NCBI GenBank assembly: GCA_013180625.2
Contig: SNVD02009713.1
Span: forward strand, 186,001 to 250,000
DNA: 64,000 nt
Direction of reading: 5' to 3'
Source of the DNA: Boswellia sacra
Lineage: Eukaryota > Streptophyta > Magnoliopsida > Sapindales > Burseraceae
The notes under the pieces are model-generated. The model had not been told where the DNA came from. It saw only the letters and a list, made by a program, of their open reading frames with translations, and did no database searches. The translations under genes and the position numbers were made by a program. The first letter of the stretch is position 1; each line of letters starts with the position of its first letter. Of this stretch, positions 1 through 12,300 are shown piece after piece.

Positions 1-299
1 CCAAACCGATAAGTGCAACATTCCTTCATTTTAGTTTCAATTTTATGTATTTTTTTTCAATGCTAAGTTCAATCATATGTAGTTTATATGCTATGAGATT
101 GTCGACAATTACTCAACCCCTTTTTTTGCATTTTAAATTTTCAAATTTAAACTTGATTTTCTAGGGATTTAGATTTGTTTGTGGAATGATTTTTTTTTAG
201 AATGATTTATATGTTGAATGAGTTATAAATGGTGTAATTTGTGTTAATATATTGTTTTGATAGATAATTTTGACCTGTTGTGGGAAAAAATGAAGTTTT
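1..299. other. AT-rich DNA, nothing recognised
   Basis: I see no open frame, repeat or motif here that I can support. It is probably the flank or outer edge of the decayed Mutator-like element that follows. Confidence 0.4.
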
Positions 300-880
300 A
301 TAGGCCGACGATACCAGATTGAAGACGAAGCTCAACACTCGACTCGCATCGCTCGACACAAAGACGAAGCGATATCGAGTGTCTGATTTATTAATCTGAC
401 ACTCAATGTCACTTATCCTTTTGTTGAGCGACTCGAGTTGAGTGTCGAGCTTCGTCTTAGTGTAGGCTTCCTATAAAGTAAAGGTCTGTAACTTGGCACT
501 AGAGATCATAAACTAACAATAGCTGCATGTCGGATTACTATGTCTAGTGTCGAGGTTGAGTCTTTCATATTAATCCGACACTCAACTTCACTTCGTACTC
601 AACTTCGCTTCGAACTCAACTTCGCTTCGAACTCAACTTCGCTTCGTCTTTGTGTCAAGCGACTCGAGTTGAGTGTGGAGCTTCGTCTTCATGTTGGTTT
701 CCTATAAAGGTTTCAAGCTCGACACTAGACATAATAAATCGATAACAGCTGCATGTTGGATTATTATGTCTAGTGTTAAGCTTGAGACCTTTATAGGAAA
801 TCGACATTGAGATGGAGCTCGACGTTCGATATCTAGACGAACCGACAACAACTGGATGTTAGATTGTGGAACCCGACAAG
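300..880. repeat. CTCGACACTC-rich subterminal repeats of a Mutator-like element
   Basis: The words CTCGACACT, ACTCGAGTTGAGTGT and CTTCGTCTT recur on both strands. Two diverged units about 232 bp apart start near 424 and 656, each reading gcgactcgagttgagtg and then a cctataaag block. Inside are three 17-bp direct repeats (594-644, unit cgaactcaacttcgctt). A long hairpin lies at 698-800. Similar GTCGAG-rich DNA occurs at 7080-7330, on the other side of the transposase remnant. Subterminal repeats around the two coding remnants fit an element boundary. I could not align a clean terminal inverted repeat or a target duplication. Confidence 0.55.
698..800. repeat. 40-bp inverted repeat (hairpin)
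   Basis: The left arm 698-737 and right arm 761-800 are reverse complements at 37 of 40 positions, separated by a 23-bp loop. Both arms contain ccTATAAAGGT and the word ctagacataataa. It lies inside the subterminal repeat zone. Confidence 0.75.
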
Positions 881-1183
881 CAATTCGTCCAACACTCGAC
901 AAATGTTGTCGGATTGTACTATCGATTGCCGGTTTCCAGTATCCAACAGACAACTATTATCAAACACTCGACAAACTTAAGTATTTCGAGCGTTGTCGAG
1001 CATTTTTGCAATTTTGTGTTTTTTGTCCCTTTTTATGGTACATTTTTTGTTTATTTTGTTTTTTGAAGGTCTGTATGACAAATGCTCATGGGCTTACATT
1101 CAACCTTAAAACTCTATATGACAATCACCACCATGCGGTAATAACAAATTTAGCTAGTTTATAGTGTATACAGTGGGTCCGAG

Positions 1184-2390
1184 ATAAGTTGAATGATCAA
1201 CAGAAAAAGATGTTTAGGAGCACATGTTTCAGGCACTTGTTAGACATCCGCACTCTTACCTTTCCTTCGCAATTGGTTTGCCATGCTATTAAGAGAGGTG
1301 GAGACTCATGGTTTCGATGATGAGATGTGATTTCTGATACAAGGTATCACTCATATAAATGTGTATTTAAAAAATTGTCATAAAAAATGTTATCATCCCA
1401 CATTTTTTTATAACGATTCATGCCTTTGCTTAATATAGGGAGGGTAATACGCTTTTCAGCATACGAGTTTGGTATTGTGATTGGTTTGAAATTTGCTTCG
1501 AATTTGCCGAGCACTCCCGACAATCATGGCAAATGTAGATTGAGAGACGATATTTTGGGCCGAAGCAAATTTCATTAAAGCTATTTTATGAGAAGTTGGA
1601 GAAATTAAAACTTTCTCTAATCCCAGACGAAGACGTGATAAAGCTAACCTTGTACTGTGTGCTTGCGCATTTTTTACTCGCACGGGATAGGCGTTGGTTC
1701 ATTTCCGTAAAGTGGTTGAACTTTGTGGACACATTGGACAGATTCAATGAATATACATGGGGCACTGAGTCTTATAAAATGACCATCCATGACATGAAGA
1801 AAGTTCTACCTAGGAGGTTAGCAAAGTATAGGGCAAGGAAGGCAGAGAAAGAGGTGCATGACGTAGGGAGATATAACTTACGAGGTTACCCTTACGCTAT
1901 TCAGGTAAATTGAATTTTAGTTTGCATTAATATTTAAACATTTTATTGTTGATTAATTATAAAAATATTACACTAAATCTTGTTTTTTTCTTGATAGACT
2001 TGGTTGTATGAGATAGTGCCATATGTTGGGTTAACATATGACATTCTCGATAAGGCATTTGCTAGCAGGATTCCTTAGCTGTTGAAGTGACATAACACAA
2101 AGGTCCTGAGTGAAGAGGTTTTGGAGCAAGTTTGTTTATACATTAGGTGGGTGGTAAGTCCTAAACCCATTATTTTGCAAAAACCAATAATTATTAAATG
2201 CGAGAACCTAACATATTTGAATTCATCACAGGCATGTCCACTTGTGATATTAGAGCCGACATACCAACTGGTTACCTATATTGGAGCAGGTGGTTGGGAA
2301 GCAGAAGGGTCGATATGTTCAGTGGCATTGACTGAGGATGCTCCTTTACATGCAAAAGAGCTAGTTAAGGAGATCTAGTAGGGATAACCA
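1184..2390 (+). pseudogene. DUF1985 (Ulp1-associated) frame of a Mutator-like element, decayed
   Basis: Broken plus-strand frames read like the plant DUF1985 domain. Near 1210 is FRSTCFRHLLDIRTLTFPSQL, then FSAYEFGIVIGLKF near 1460. Residues at 1596-1905 run from a RRWFISVKWLNFVDTLDRF core to YNLRGYPYAIQ, which ends at a plausible intron donor. A further exon-like stretch near 1995 reads TWLYEIVPYVGLTYDILDKAF. Stops near 1320, 1576 and 2080 interrupt it. In plants DUF1985 is typically found in Ulp1 (C48)-like proteins carried by some Mutator-like elements. I see no catalytic Ulp1 domain downstream. The family is fairly secure, and it is not functional as it stands. Confidence 0.6.
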
Positions 2391-3900
2391 CATGTTCTGC
2401 CTTAGGTTGACTCAGAGGGATCGATACCCTCTCGGCCACATGAGGGATATCTAATATACTGTTAACCGATGCAACATCCACACCTTTTGTCGAAGTTATG
2501 TCTCATATTGAGGACACTATTCTACTATCCTCTCATATGGGTCGATCACCATCGATGGGTGGGTCATCTCTGACTTGGGGGCCTTCTCCGATTGCTAGGC
2601 CTACTTAAACTAGTTTCCATTGGTCGCCCACTAGTCGCCATGCAGTACACTCGGATGTCTCCATTTTGTCCACATAAATCTAAATGAATTGTTTTTTCGA
2701 ATGTTGACATTTGAGATTTGTTACAGGAATGACGCCCGAAGGATGAATTTAGGACCATTATCATCCGTGAGTTGGTTGGTCTTCGGAAGAAGGTCAAATT
2801 AGTTCGGGAGGAGAACATGTTAATGCAGGAGGAGATTAAACTGCTTCAAGATGCAATGACATTATTGGGAGGTCACTTTGGCTTTGCGAATATGGTATTG
2901 CATCTTTTGATCTATCGTTTAAATGTTTATATTATCTTACAAAGAATCATTGTCGAATATGGCTAACTGAATTGGATGCTTGGTTTTTTTGTCTTGTACA
3001 GGATGAGGATGGTGAGGATGATGAATCAATTCTAGATAAGGACAAACATGAGGTTGATCTGTCACAGCAAAGTGTCCAGGCCCTTGAGGGTGGTGCCCCT
3101 TTGGATTTCATCTCCCGACGAGGCCGATAATTGTTCCAGGCTAAGCATAAGCGAAGCCCTCTTGTCAGCCCCCCGAGAAGAAAGAGGGCCAAGGTTATGA
3201 TGCAAGCTCATACGCAGGCTAACATACCTTCAGTTTTGACGGGCACTGATCCTCCGATGCCTCTATATACCGTCCTTAAGACTCATGTTGCCTCTCCATC
3301 AGCCACTGTTGTCCAACCTCATCGACCATTTTTTGACCCACTTGCTCCTATTCTGAACGCTGATGCCGAGTCATTCGACAACTAGATGTCTGAGGTTTAG
3401 GTCTTGTTGACCTTAGGGTATTTGTCGCAATTAAGGAGTTTTTTCGAATTTTGACGACGACGATGGAGTAGCTTGCCTTGGAGGCTTGTGTAATTTCTTT
3501 CATTTTCTTATTTATATTGTGGTAACGTTTTCTCACAATGTAGCACATCGATGTTTACCTCTGGACATTATGGCACAAGGTAGTGGATCTGGGTCTAGAT
3601 GTGCTTGAGAAATCGACCTTCTTGGACACTACGTTTTAGGTAACGTTTCTCCTTCTTTTTATGATTTCAGACGATTATTTCTACAATCTATATCATGCTA
3701 ACGCTAATAGTAATGACTCAGTTAAAGGTCCAAGGGTTGTGCCAGCAGTATGAGAGTGCATTGGATGACATCGATTAGGATAACAAGCTCGAGGTTGTTC
3801 AATATGTCGACAGAAAGAGTTCACTCATTGGTCTATCGTAGGAGGATCTTGAGTGGGTAATTCGTTGTTATTAGAAATTGTTATAAAATGCAATATTCTC
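2391..3900 (+). pseudogene. C-terminal part of the same element protein, coiled-coil remnant
   Basis: Short plus-strand frames include a charged heptad-like stretch (2772-2880, ELVGLRKKVKLVREENMLMQ and onward) that looks coiled-coil. Between 3130 and 3385 is a basic, proline-rich stretch (FQAKHKRSPLVSPPRRKRAK). Frames are broken by stops and have no recognised catalytic motif. Position after DUF1985 suggests the linker of the Ulp1-like element protein, with the peptidase region lost or unrecognisable. This is inference from context. Confidence 0.35.
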
Positions 3901-4389
3901 TACATCAGATATTGTACCCACAGTGGGTACTCCTGATCCTTAGAATTCGTGATCACTTCCATATATTGGGTTGTATATATTTAGGGTTAGGACATGTTAG
4001 ATTTTAAATATTTTATATATATGCTTCATTGATTCTTCGATTTAATATATCCCAAATGCAAATTTATAGTAGACAAGTTATAAAATGTTATATTAAAGAA
4101 ACAGGTGCAACACATATTATTATAATAAATAATAAATAATAAAGAAAAAATAATACACTTTTACATACACTGATATTTAAACTGAGTACTTGGTTTGCTA
4201 ATTACGAAACAAAATTACCATATTACATATTTTGCAAATCCCACATCAATTAAAACAATATGTAATAAAATAGCAACATTTAAGTATAGTGTTGAAAAAA
4301 AATACGTACATGGTTTCCAAGCCTCTACCTTATCAGTTATTACGTCATGCACTAGCGGCATGGTCAAGCGAGATCTAATTGTGACACGT
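3901..4389. other. AT-rich spacer between the two coding remnants
   Basis: No supported gene. It separates the plus-strand DUF1985 remnant from the minus-strand transposase remnant, whose 3' ends face each other here. Confidence 0.4.
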
Positions 4390-7015
4390 TTGATGGTTAT
4401 GACCTGAAGCCCCACAATGGTCGTAACTTCATGAGGAGCTTGACTCGCCCTGGGATGGGATCCGATTTCTCCTAGGTCTTCCAACTGGCCTCCTCATTAC
4501 CGGTGGTAGGACAACTCTACTACTTGCCTTATCTAGAACCATGCAATCCTCATTTACCCTAACTGGTACAACAGGCAAGGCATATGCATAGAGGTTGCAT
4601 TCGTTGGTGTACCATTGAGCACAGTAATCATGGCACGTGAGTAAGCTCATATGCTTGTAAATAGCTAATGCATGCGTACAAGGCAATTAGTCAAGATCAA
4701 ATACTCTACATGTGCAAGTCCGAGCATGGATGTCCACAATAGTGACACGTTCATTATCATATACCTCATACATGGTTAGAGAGATGCTACTAACTCTCAT
4801 CCGATCAGTCTCTTTCAAACAGTCCTCCATCAACTTGTCAGCCTATGGAGTGAAATGTAATTGTGAGGTAGCAAATATTTTCGTTCATGCGTTGAATCAT
4901 TTTTTAAGATTTGCCCAGTAATAATCCGTTAATAGTATAACGGGGAGGAAACGAGCTTGTCTTAAGTAATTGTTCTTTGACTCAGCAATACTGGTTGTCA
5001 TTATGTTATAACGTCGTTCGAAAAATTGTGAATGTGCCCATTTCTCCACACATATCTCTCAAAGAAAAGCCGCAGCAGAGGCCATATATGATTCGATTGT
5101 GCATGTGGTAGTTGAAATCAATACGATGATCCTCAAAGCTTGGGTGAACGCATAACTAAGTTTTATCTTTGAACCTTACCTTCACATTTCCCTTCAAGTG
5201 ATAAGTGCACAGGCTATAAAGTGCCCTAGGGAAAATAGCAGAAACAGTCATTTCAATACTAGCATGGTAGTCAGAAATGATCATTAAATCTTGGACATTA
5301 CGAACAACCTAATTACACAGCTATGTCATGAACGAATACCAGGATTCGTCGTTTTTCAAATGACAAACTCCAAATACCAATAGATATATTTGTTTATTTT
5401 TGTTCATGCATAATGCCAAAAATATGGTATCCCTATATTCCTCCTTTAGGTGAGACCCATCTACTGCAACAATTAGCCTAATAGAATTTGCAAACCTTGT
5501 AATAAAATCTCCCAAACTAATGAAAAAGTACTTGAAGTAATCATTAGCATCAGTTTTTAAAGCGCTTCTTGTCCCGGGATTTGCTTTCTCAACCATGTAT
5601 ATATACTGAGGGAGAAGTGTAACTGATTCCTCATAAGATCCATGCAGTTCCTCCAATGCTGCTTCTTTTGCCCTCCAATGTGATGGTAACAACCTCATGA
5701 TTCTTGAACATCAAACATAATGTCCTTAGGCCAATAAATCATTGATGCCTGAATGAATTTGGTCTTTATGTATTTCCCAATAACAGCGAAAGTTACTTGT
5801 TTGTGATTCGGGTAGAGCCCACCTCCCGAACATGTGTGCTAGTTGTTAAACTTCTGCATATGGAAGAAATTGGACTATGCTATCTTAGTTACCCTTATCC
5901 GCCACTTATAATTTTTAGCACGACATACAGCTTCAAACCTTGTTGAGTTGGACTTTTTCATCTTAAACTGAAAGTTTCATCGTAATGACAAATTTGATAA
6001 CTTCTCACGAATCTTGATTTTGCTTTTAAAAATCTGCCTAATTGCAACCTGAATTCCGTCAACTATAAAAGATGTAGAATCATCATGAACTATTGACATC
6101 GAATGCACAATAGGAGGCATCCATCTTAATGTGTTTGCCTAATTATCGTTGGTTGGAGGACCTATATTGGCATCATCTGCCACAAAATCCACCCCTGGAT
6201 CTGCCTCTTGTCCTGTGGATGTTGGAGGAGGGGTAGATTGAATATGAGGAGGAAAGGTCAAAGACACCTCTAGCCGTCATTTAAGTGATTGCAAGATTCA
6301 AAACCACAATAGGCATTGTCATCATTATCATCATTATCACCATTGTCATCCCCATCATCACCAACCCTATCATCACCATCGCTTTAGACATTGGCTAAGC
6401 TCTCAAATTCTCTAAAGCTATCAAGGTGTCGAACTAACCTCAATGGCAATGATTGGTTCAATCCAACTTCTCCTGGCCCACCAACTGATTGCTCCTTTGC
6501 ATGCCCAACAGACTGCTGAAACTCATCACCAACTTCTTCATTACGATGTGGTTGCACACAAACAACAATGGATTCAATTAATTGGTTGCTTCTACTTGTT
6601 GAGCAAAACAGAGATGGATGAGAAGAACTCCACCTTTTCGTTAATGGATTACATCGTGACCTTGTTCTTTAGTGGTCCCTATCTTCAAGTGTGACGATGA
6701 GTGGTGTATATGATAGCTGGTCCTCTAGACTATGTTGTATGAAAAAACAAACATCTTTGCCAGTCTAAATAAGAGTTGGCAATGGTGGAGAACCCCTGAA
6801 AAAGAATTGAACAGCTAAACTTATGGTTTTTATACTCAAATCCCAACCCATTCCCGAACTTAAATATTCATCCAACTCATTGTAAGTAGTACAACTAGGA
6901 ATTATCAACAGCTTAGACCTCCCGCCCATGTACATATAGCCTCCATTCTATTGCATCTTCCATGAACCATTGTATAACATCAAAATGCGCAAAGTTTCCA
7001 TTCTGCATGGAAAAG
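4390..7015 (-). pseudogene. MuDR-type Mutator transposase, decayed
   Basis: Read on the minus strand from about 7015 down. The N-terminal part has MYMGGRSKLLIIPSCTTYNE and EYLSSGMGWDLSIKTISL, the plant MuDR leader typical of these proteins. An acidic Asp-rich stretch lies at 6300-6385. The MULE catalytic region (5698-5321) shows DANDYFKYFF, IRLIVAVDGSHLKEEYRDTI and FGVCHLKNDESWYSF; the Asp in VAVDGSH is the usual first catalytic residue. A SWIM-type zinc finger follows at about 4730-4600 (LPCTHALAIYKHMSLL, then YTNECNLYAYALPVVPV). Stops and frameshifts throughout mean no intact protein. The family assignment is confident. Confidence 0.8.
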
Positions 7016-7079
7016 ACATGTCAAAATTCATCCTCGAATCAAAATATCATTAAAACACTATATAAAAGTCTAGAGAAAT

Positions 7080-7440
7080 GGAATTATACAATTATGCTCG
7101 ATAAGGCTCAATAAAATCACTCGACACTCAACAAGTTGACAACTTAACTCGAACCTTGACAACGCTTGACATGCTTTGCGCGTCTATACACAAGACAAAC
7201 AGACAGGCTCGATGCTGTGCACCTAGGCTTGACAAACCGTGTCAGTCATTGTCGAGCGAGTCGTCAACAGTAGAACTAGATGCTCGACATTTGCCCATCG
7301 ACTATCGAGCAGTCGACTTCCTTATCCAGTATACCAGATTTTTCTTAAGAAATTCTTGTTATTCATTGTTTTCTTTGCAACTAAAGTACTAAGGACACTT
7401 CTCCGAAGCTCACTACACTATTTTCTAAGCTAATACCGAG
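7080..7440. repeat. GTCGAG/CTCGAC-rich subterminal zone, right side of the Mutator-like element
   Basis: Repeated CTCGACACTC, GCTCGATA and GTCGAGCG words resemble the left zone at 300-880. They bracket the transposase and DUF1985 remnants. An exact terminal repeat was not resolved by eye. Confidence 0.45.
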
Positions 7441-7879
7441 TATTTAGGTAACAAATATTTCAACAACATTAAAAGCTTGAAAGAAATTAAGAAAAGCTCA
7501 TGTATAAAGAGATGTTTTACCTATTTTTACTCAGATCTTGAAGATCGCTCACGACAAATCATAGAGACGGTTGGATTTTGACAAAAATAGAGTTGTGTGA
7601 AGGAGTATTGCATAAGATTGCAGAAGAAACAAAGGAGATATAGACAATAGTTGAAGTTATTTGTCTACTTTTTGTATTAAGGGCAATAAGGTTATTTCTA
7701 AGTCAAAAGGTCCACGGCATGAAAATTTTGCATGAGTGGGTTATTTTTGTAACGAACCCCTTAATTTGGGCCATTTTTTGAATCTTCCCTTCCTAATAAT
7801 GAGGTCATCTTTTAAATAAATAAATATGTATATTTTATATATAATATATATTAGAATTTTTGTTTTTTTTTGGGGTGTA
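7441..7879. other. Noncoding spacer
   Basis: No gene or named repeat that I can support. The outer right end of the Mutator-like element probably lies here. Confidence 0.35.
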
Positions 7880-7887
7880 ATTCCAGA

Positions 7888-8400
7888 TAGGGGTGGCAAT
7901 CGTGTCGTGTCGTGTCGACCCATTTAATTATTCGTGTCAAAACATAAAACCCAAACCCACTCGATTATTAAACATGTTACTCACGTGTCGTAATCGTGTC
8001 ATATTTAATTCGCATAATGTACTTAATTGTTTAACTTAATTATACATAATATATTATATTCTCTATATTTAAATCAATTAAAATTATTTTTAGAATATAA
8101 ACCATTGTTAGTATAAAATATTATTAAAATCATCATAATTTATTTTTTTATAAATTAATTTATTTTATAGTATAAATATTTCAATTTTATAATATATATA
8201 TTGTAAGTAGGTAATAATTTATATCATTGAATGAATTTACATATTAAGAATGTACAAAATATATTTAACTATTCGTGTCATTAAACGGGTTGGCGTGTTG
8301 AACACCTTCAACACTAACCCGACCCATTTATTAATCGTGTAACATGTTCGTGTCGTGTTCGTGTCGTGTTCGTGGGTCGTGTCAAAAATTACCACCCCTA
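7888..8400. mobile_element. hAT-type MITE with perfect 8-bp target duplication
   Basis: A 513-bp element begins TAGGGGTGGCAAT and ends ATTACCACCCCTA, so the terminal inverted repeats match at 12 of 13 positions. It is flanked on both sides by ATTCCAGA (7880-7887 and 8401-8408), an exact 8-bp duplication typical of hAT transposons. Subterminal GTGTCGTGTTC repeats occur at both ends and the core is AT-rich. It encodes nothing, so it is non-autonomous. The perfect duplication suggests a fairly recent insertion. Confidence 0.92.
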
Positions 8401-8408
8401 ATTCCAGA

Positions 8409-9326
8409 CATATACTTCTAGATGAAGACTCTGTTAATATGACAATATTCTATACAGCAGGTTAGTGTATCGATAATAATTTTTAATTAATTCAATATAA
8501 TGAAAAATATAAAATAAATTAGCCTAACTCTATCATTGATCTGTTTCCTCTTCAATGTAACAGTTTAGAGGATTATTGAATTAAAAATATTATTAATTTT
8601 AATTTTGTTAATTTATAAAACGGTTGGATGAATTTAAACTATAATTTTAAGATATATGATCTGCTTTAAGTCAACTTCTTGTAATATGTTATCCATATCT
8701 AAATAATAATAATGAAATGACTGGAAAATTATGAATTTAAGAATAAACATGCATCAGTTAACGCAAGTCATACTCAAGTTGGAAGGTTGACAATTTTACC
8801 ATTTAAATTATTAAGACAAAAAAGTAAAACTTGGTTTGGAAATTAGATTAAATATTTTAATCAATATCTCCATCCTAAAATACTTATTAAAAATTCTCCG
8901 AAATACAAAATCTTAATAGGATATTAATTAAAAGATTAACAAACAAATAAACAAGCAATCCAGGAAGAAAGAAAAAGTATATATCTTACATTTAATGATT
9001 AAAGAAGGAAGAAACAAAAATGACATGGTATCGCCGTTCAGTCAATTTGCTCGTTGTTGTTCTGCTAAAATGAACTAATTGAATCGAATCATTCTCTCTC
9101 TCAAGAATTATAAATCAGGACATTCATTCTGTAAACATAATTACAAATGACAATAAATGGGAACTATATTACTTTCTTCTCAATTATTACCAAAATCCAA
9201 ATTCCTCAGTTCAGGTTGATTGATTTTGACGCCACCGCCACCAAACTACCACCTTTTTTCACCTCAATTGTTCAACGGGAGGTAGGTAATTAAGCTAATG
9301 ATATGATAATGTGATTCATTCAATCA
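8409..9326. other. AT-rich DNA with the apyrase 3' UTR at its right end
   Basis: There is no coding frame. The part next to 9326 must contain the 3' untranslated region and polyadenylation region of the minus-strand apyrase gene. I cannot place the cleavage site. Confidence 0.5.
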
Positions 9327-12300
9327 TCATTTTGTTGCCGATATTGCCTCTATGGCGCTGCCTAGGGGCCATGCTGCTTCAACGAAATATTTTTTTTGGT
9401 ATTGAACTTGCTTGACCAAAGTAATCTCTTGCCAGGGATCAATGCCTGTCCAACAAGAATGACCAGAAATAGACATCAGACCATAACCCTAACATCATTA
9501 TCTTACCGACCAGTCGACCGCTAGCTAATAAAAATTGACTAAAAAAGTTAGTGTAACTCACCAAATCCAACTACAAGCAACATATGCTGGTAGACAAGAT
9601 CCATGCAAATGTATGGCAGGTTACCCTCGTCTACATTTTGATATGCGGATTTTGCATCTTCAAGTCTTGTTTGGCAAGCACGCTTAGCTTCAGCCTCGAA
9701 ATCAGCAGGACGAACTTTGGCAACAGGTTTTGAACCATCAATAAAACCAGCCTATATGGAAACATTTAAGTTAGCACCCCCATGCAGCCATACAAGTAGA
9801 AATTCTGTTCTAAATGATTCTTATATAAATTAGTACCTCAGCAGCCCTGTCAAAGAAAAATGAAGCAACAAACAGATTCTTTTGTCCATCACCTCCACCA
9901 CCATTCCATACTCCACCAAATGTGCACTTCATATGAGTACAAGAATCATTGACTCTGAGGGCCTGAATAGCTGCACTCTTGCACTGCTCCAGGTTTGAAC
10001 CAGAGAGAGAAGCTGATGCTTTGTAATCATTTCCTCCATATTTGTAAAATCCTTTTAAAAAATTAGAAGGAAGAGAAAAAGAATTAAATACTTAAGGTTC
10101 CATCTGTTGTGATAAGGGAGCGTATATAACTTGCATCTCCATTAAATCTTTTTAACCATGATTAGTTATGAGATTATAAATATCTTCCAGTGAAACAGAA
10201 GATCAATAACAAAACATTCCTGCTTAAACAATCCTTCCCAACTCAATGTTCATAGCATCCAAACCAACTTAAGAACTCATGGAGAGGGATATCAGCCATG
10301 AATGGTCAGAGCAAAGCAGGAACCATGTGAGCTCTACAGTCTACAAACAGGCATCACTTGTTTCACAATAACGTCTCTATTTGACATGCAGATACCTTTA
10401 CTTTGTTATAGGTTCAGACCATGCTCATGGAATGGAAACTTCCTGCTATGATATCTAGGATCATAAACTAGTAAGGTGGCTAAACTCTTATATAATGTAT
10501 AGAGTTTGTTGTTTTAATTATATGCACTTTAGTGGAGAAAAACACATTTTAACCTACATTTTACATGGTAAACTATAGTACATTATGCAACAGAATCACA
10601 ATTATAATGCAGATTATTTTATAGAAGCATAATACAGTTTCAAAGTTGAACACTGAAAATAGCGTGTGAGGACACCTGAACATGAGTTAATTGAACATAC
10701 CATCATATCCAGCCAAAATGCATGGGTTGTCAGAGTCTTCTGTAACCTTTAAGATCTCTGCTCGAGCTGCTAATAAACCATAGTGCAAGTAACTGCGTAA
10801 GATGCCCAAATTCCATTACTAAACCATAGAGTTGCAAAATATCTCCAAAAACTATTTTCCGAATGAAAGATCTCTCTACGAAAAAAATTTGAAACTAGAA
10901 AAGATTCTGTCAAGTAACTGACATCATGAGATCAAAGTATGATAACCTGTGAACATAGAGGTAATATGTTGTTCCCATCAGATACATTTCCTTCACATAT
11001 GCATCCTCTCCATCTGATACCTTTGGAGCCGTTGCAGCATCTCCCTCTGAGATGGCATACGCCATCTGCACAGATCCACCTCCAAGATCAACTACTCCAA
11101 CTGTATGTGAATATTTCTTGCCCAACCTCCCTAATAGGTAGTTTATTGTTACCTGAAAAACATAGTCCATGTAAGAGATTCTCGCTATGCCTAATCAAAC
11201 AAAAAGAATACCAGAAGACTATATTCTCCTTGCAATACGCTAAACAAATGCCGCAAAATGATATTCTCATGCTTATGTTACATAGTCAGTTATCATCTAA
11301 CTTCCAAAATGAGAGCCATCAAATTGTTGAAGAAATTTACCATTTCCCTATAAGCACCATTGGTGTGCCTTTTTCCCACCCCCCCCTCCCTCTTTTCTCA
11401 TTGGTGAGGGAGAATGAATTTACCTTCATAAAATATTTTCCAGTTTTGAAAAAATGGTTAAGCAGCACAAAACCATATATGCCATCATCTCACAAAGCTC
11501 ATAACATAAAGTTAAGCACAGTCTTCATCTGGCCCAAAAAAAGTGAATACAATTATCCCTTCCTCTGTCCAAAGAGTAAGCATTTAAGATGCACCTTAAC
11601 TTAGAATTTACTACGTCAATCTGACCTGACTATCTGAGATTAGTTTTGTCGTAAACAGGTATAAGCTAATTTAAGCAAGACTCCAGTACCCCAGAGGCAA
11701 ACCATTAATCATTATTACTATTGAAATCTCGTTTGTAATCATGCTCTTCACACTAATAAATTAATAGCAAAGTATTATACTAGAGAGGAAACAAAAAGTT
11801 GCATACCCACTCGTATGAGCCTTCTTGAGTACCATCCAAAACAGCGACACCATCTGGCTTGAGGGTGCTTTTATAGCTGAGAAGATCCCTAACCTTAAAT
11901 TGGAAGTTCAAAAACTGTAAGTACGATAGAAATATAAATAAAAAATAAAAATAACAGTGTCAATACAACCAAAGGATGCGATAAGAATTACCGCTTGCAA
12001 AATTTTCTCAGATGCATCAGCTCCCAAAGCCCTTAGCCCTGCAGTTGCCTACAAAATATTAAAAGGTCATCAACCAAAAAATTTAAGAAGAATCCGCTCC
12101 AGTATCACGTAAGGAAATCATAGCAAATGAAAAATACAGGATAAATATGAATTCGCTCACCCCAACTCTAACCGGTGTCTTTGATCGCAGCTCTTGGGGC
12201 ACAACACTTTGCGCTTTGTCCAGAAGTGAACTTAGTGAATTTGCGGCGGCCTGCGGGTCACTTGCATATGCACTCAAACCCGGTTTAAGCTGTAACACCA

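Noticed and set aside
300..7440. Defined terminal inverted repeats of the Mutator-like element
   Set aside because: I compared the GTCGAG-rich zones by eye and found shared words but no alignable long terminal repeat or 9-bp duplication.
10939..11604. 221-codon plus-strand frame across apyrase exon 5 and intron 4
   Set aside because: It is antisense to a well-supported exon and runs into an intron with no domain signature.
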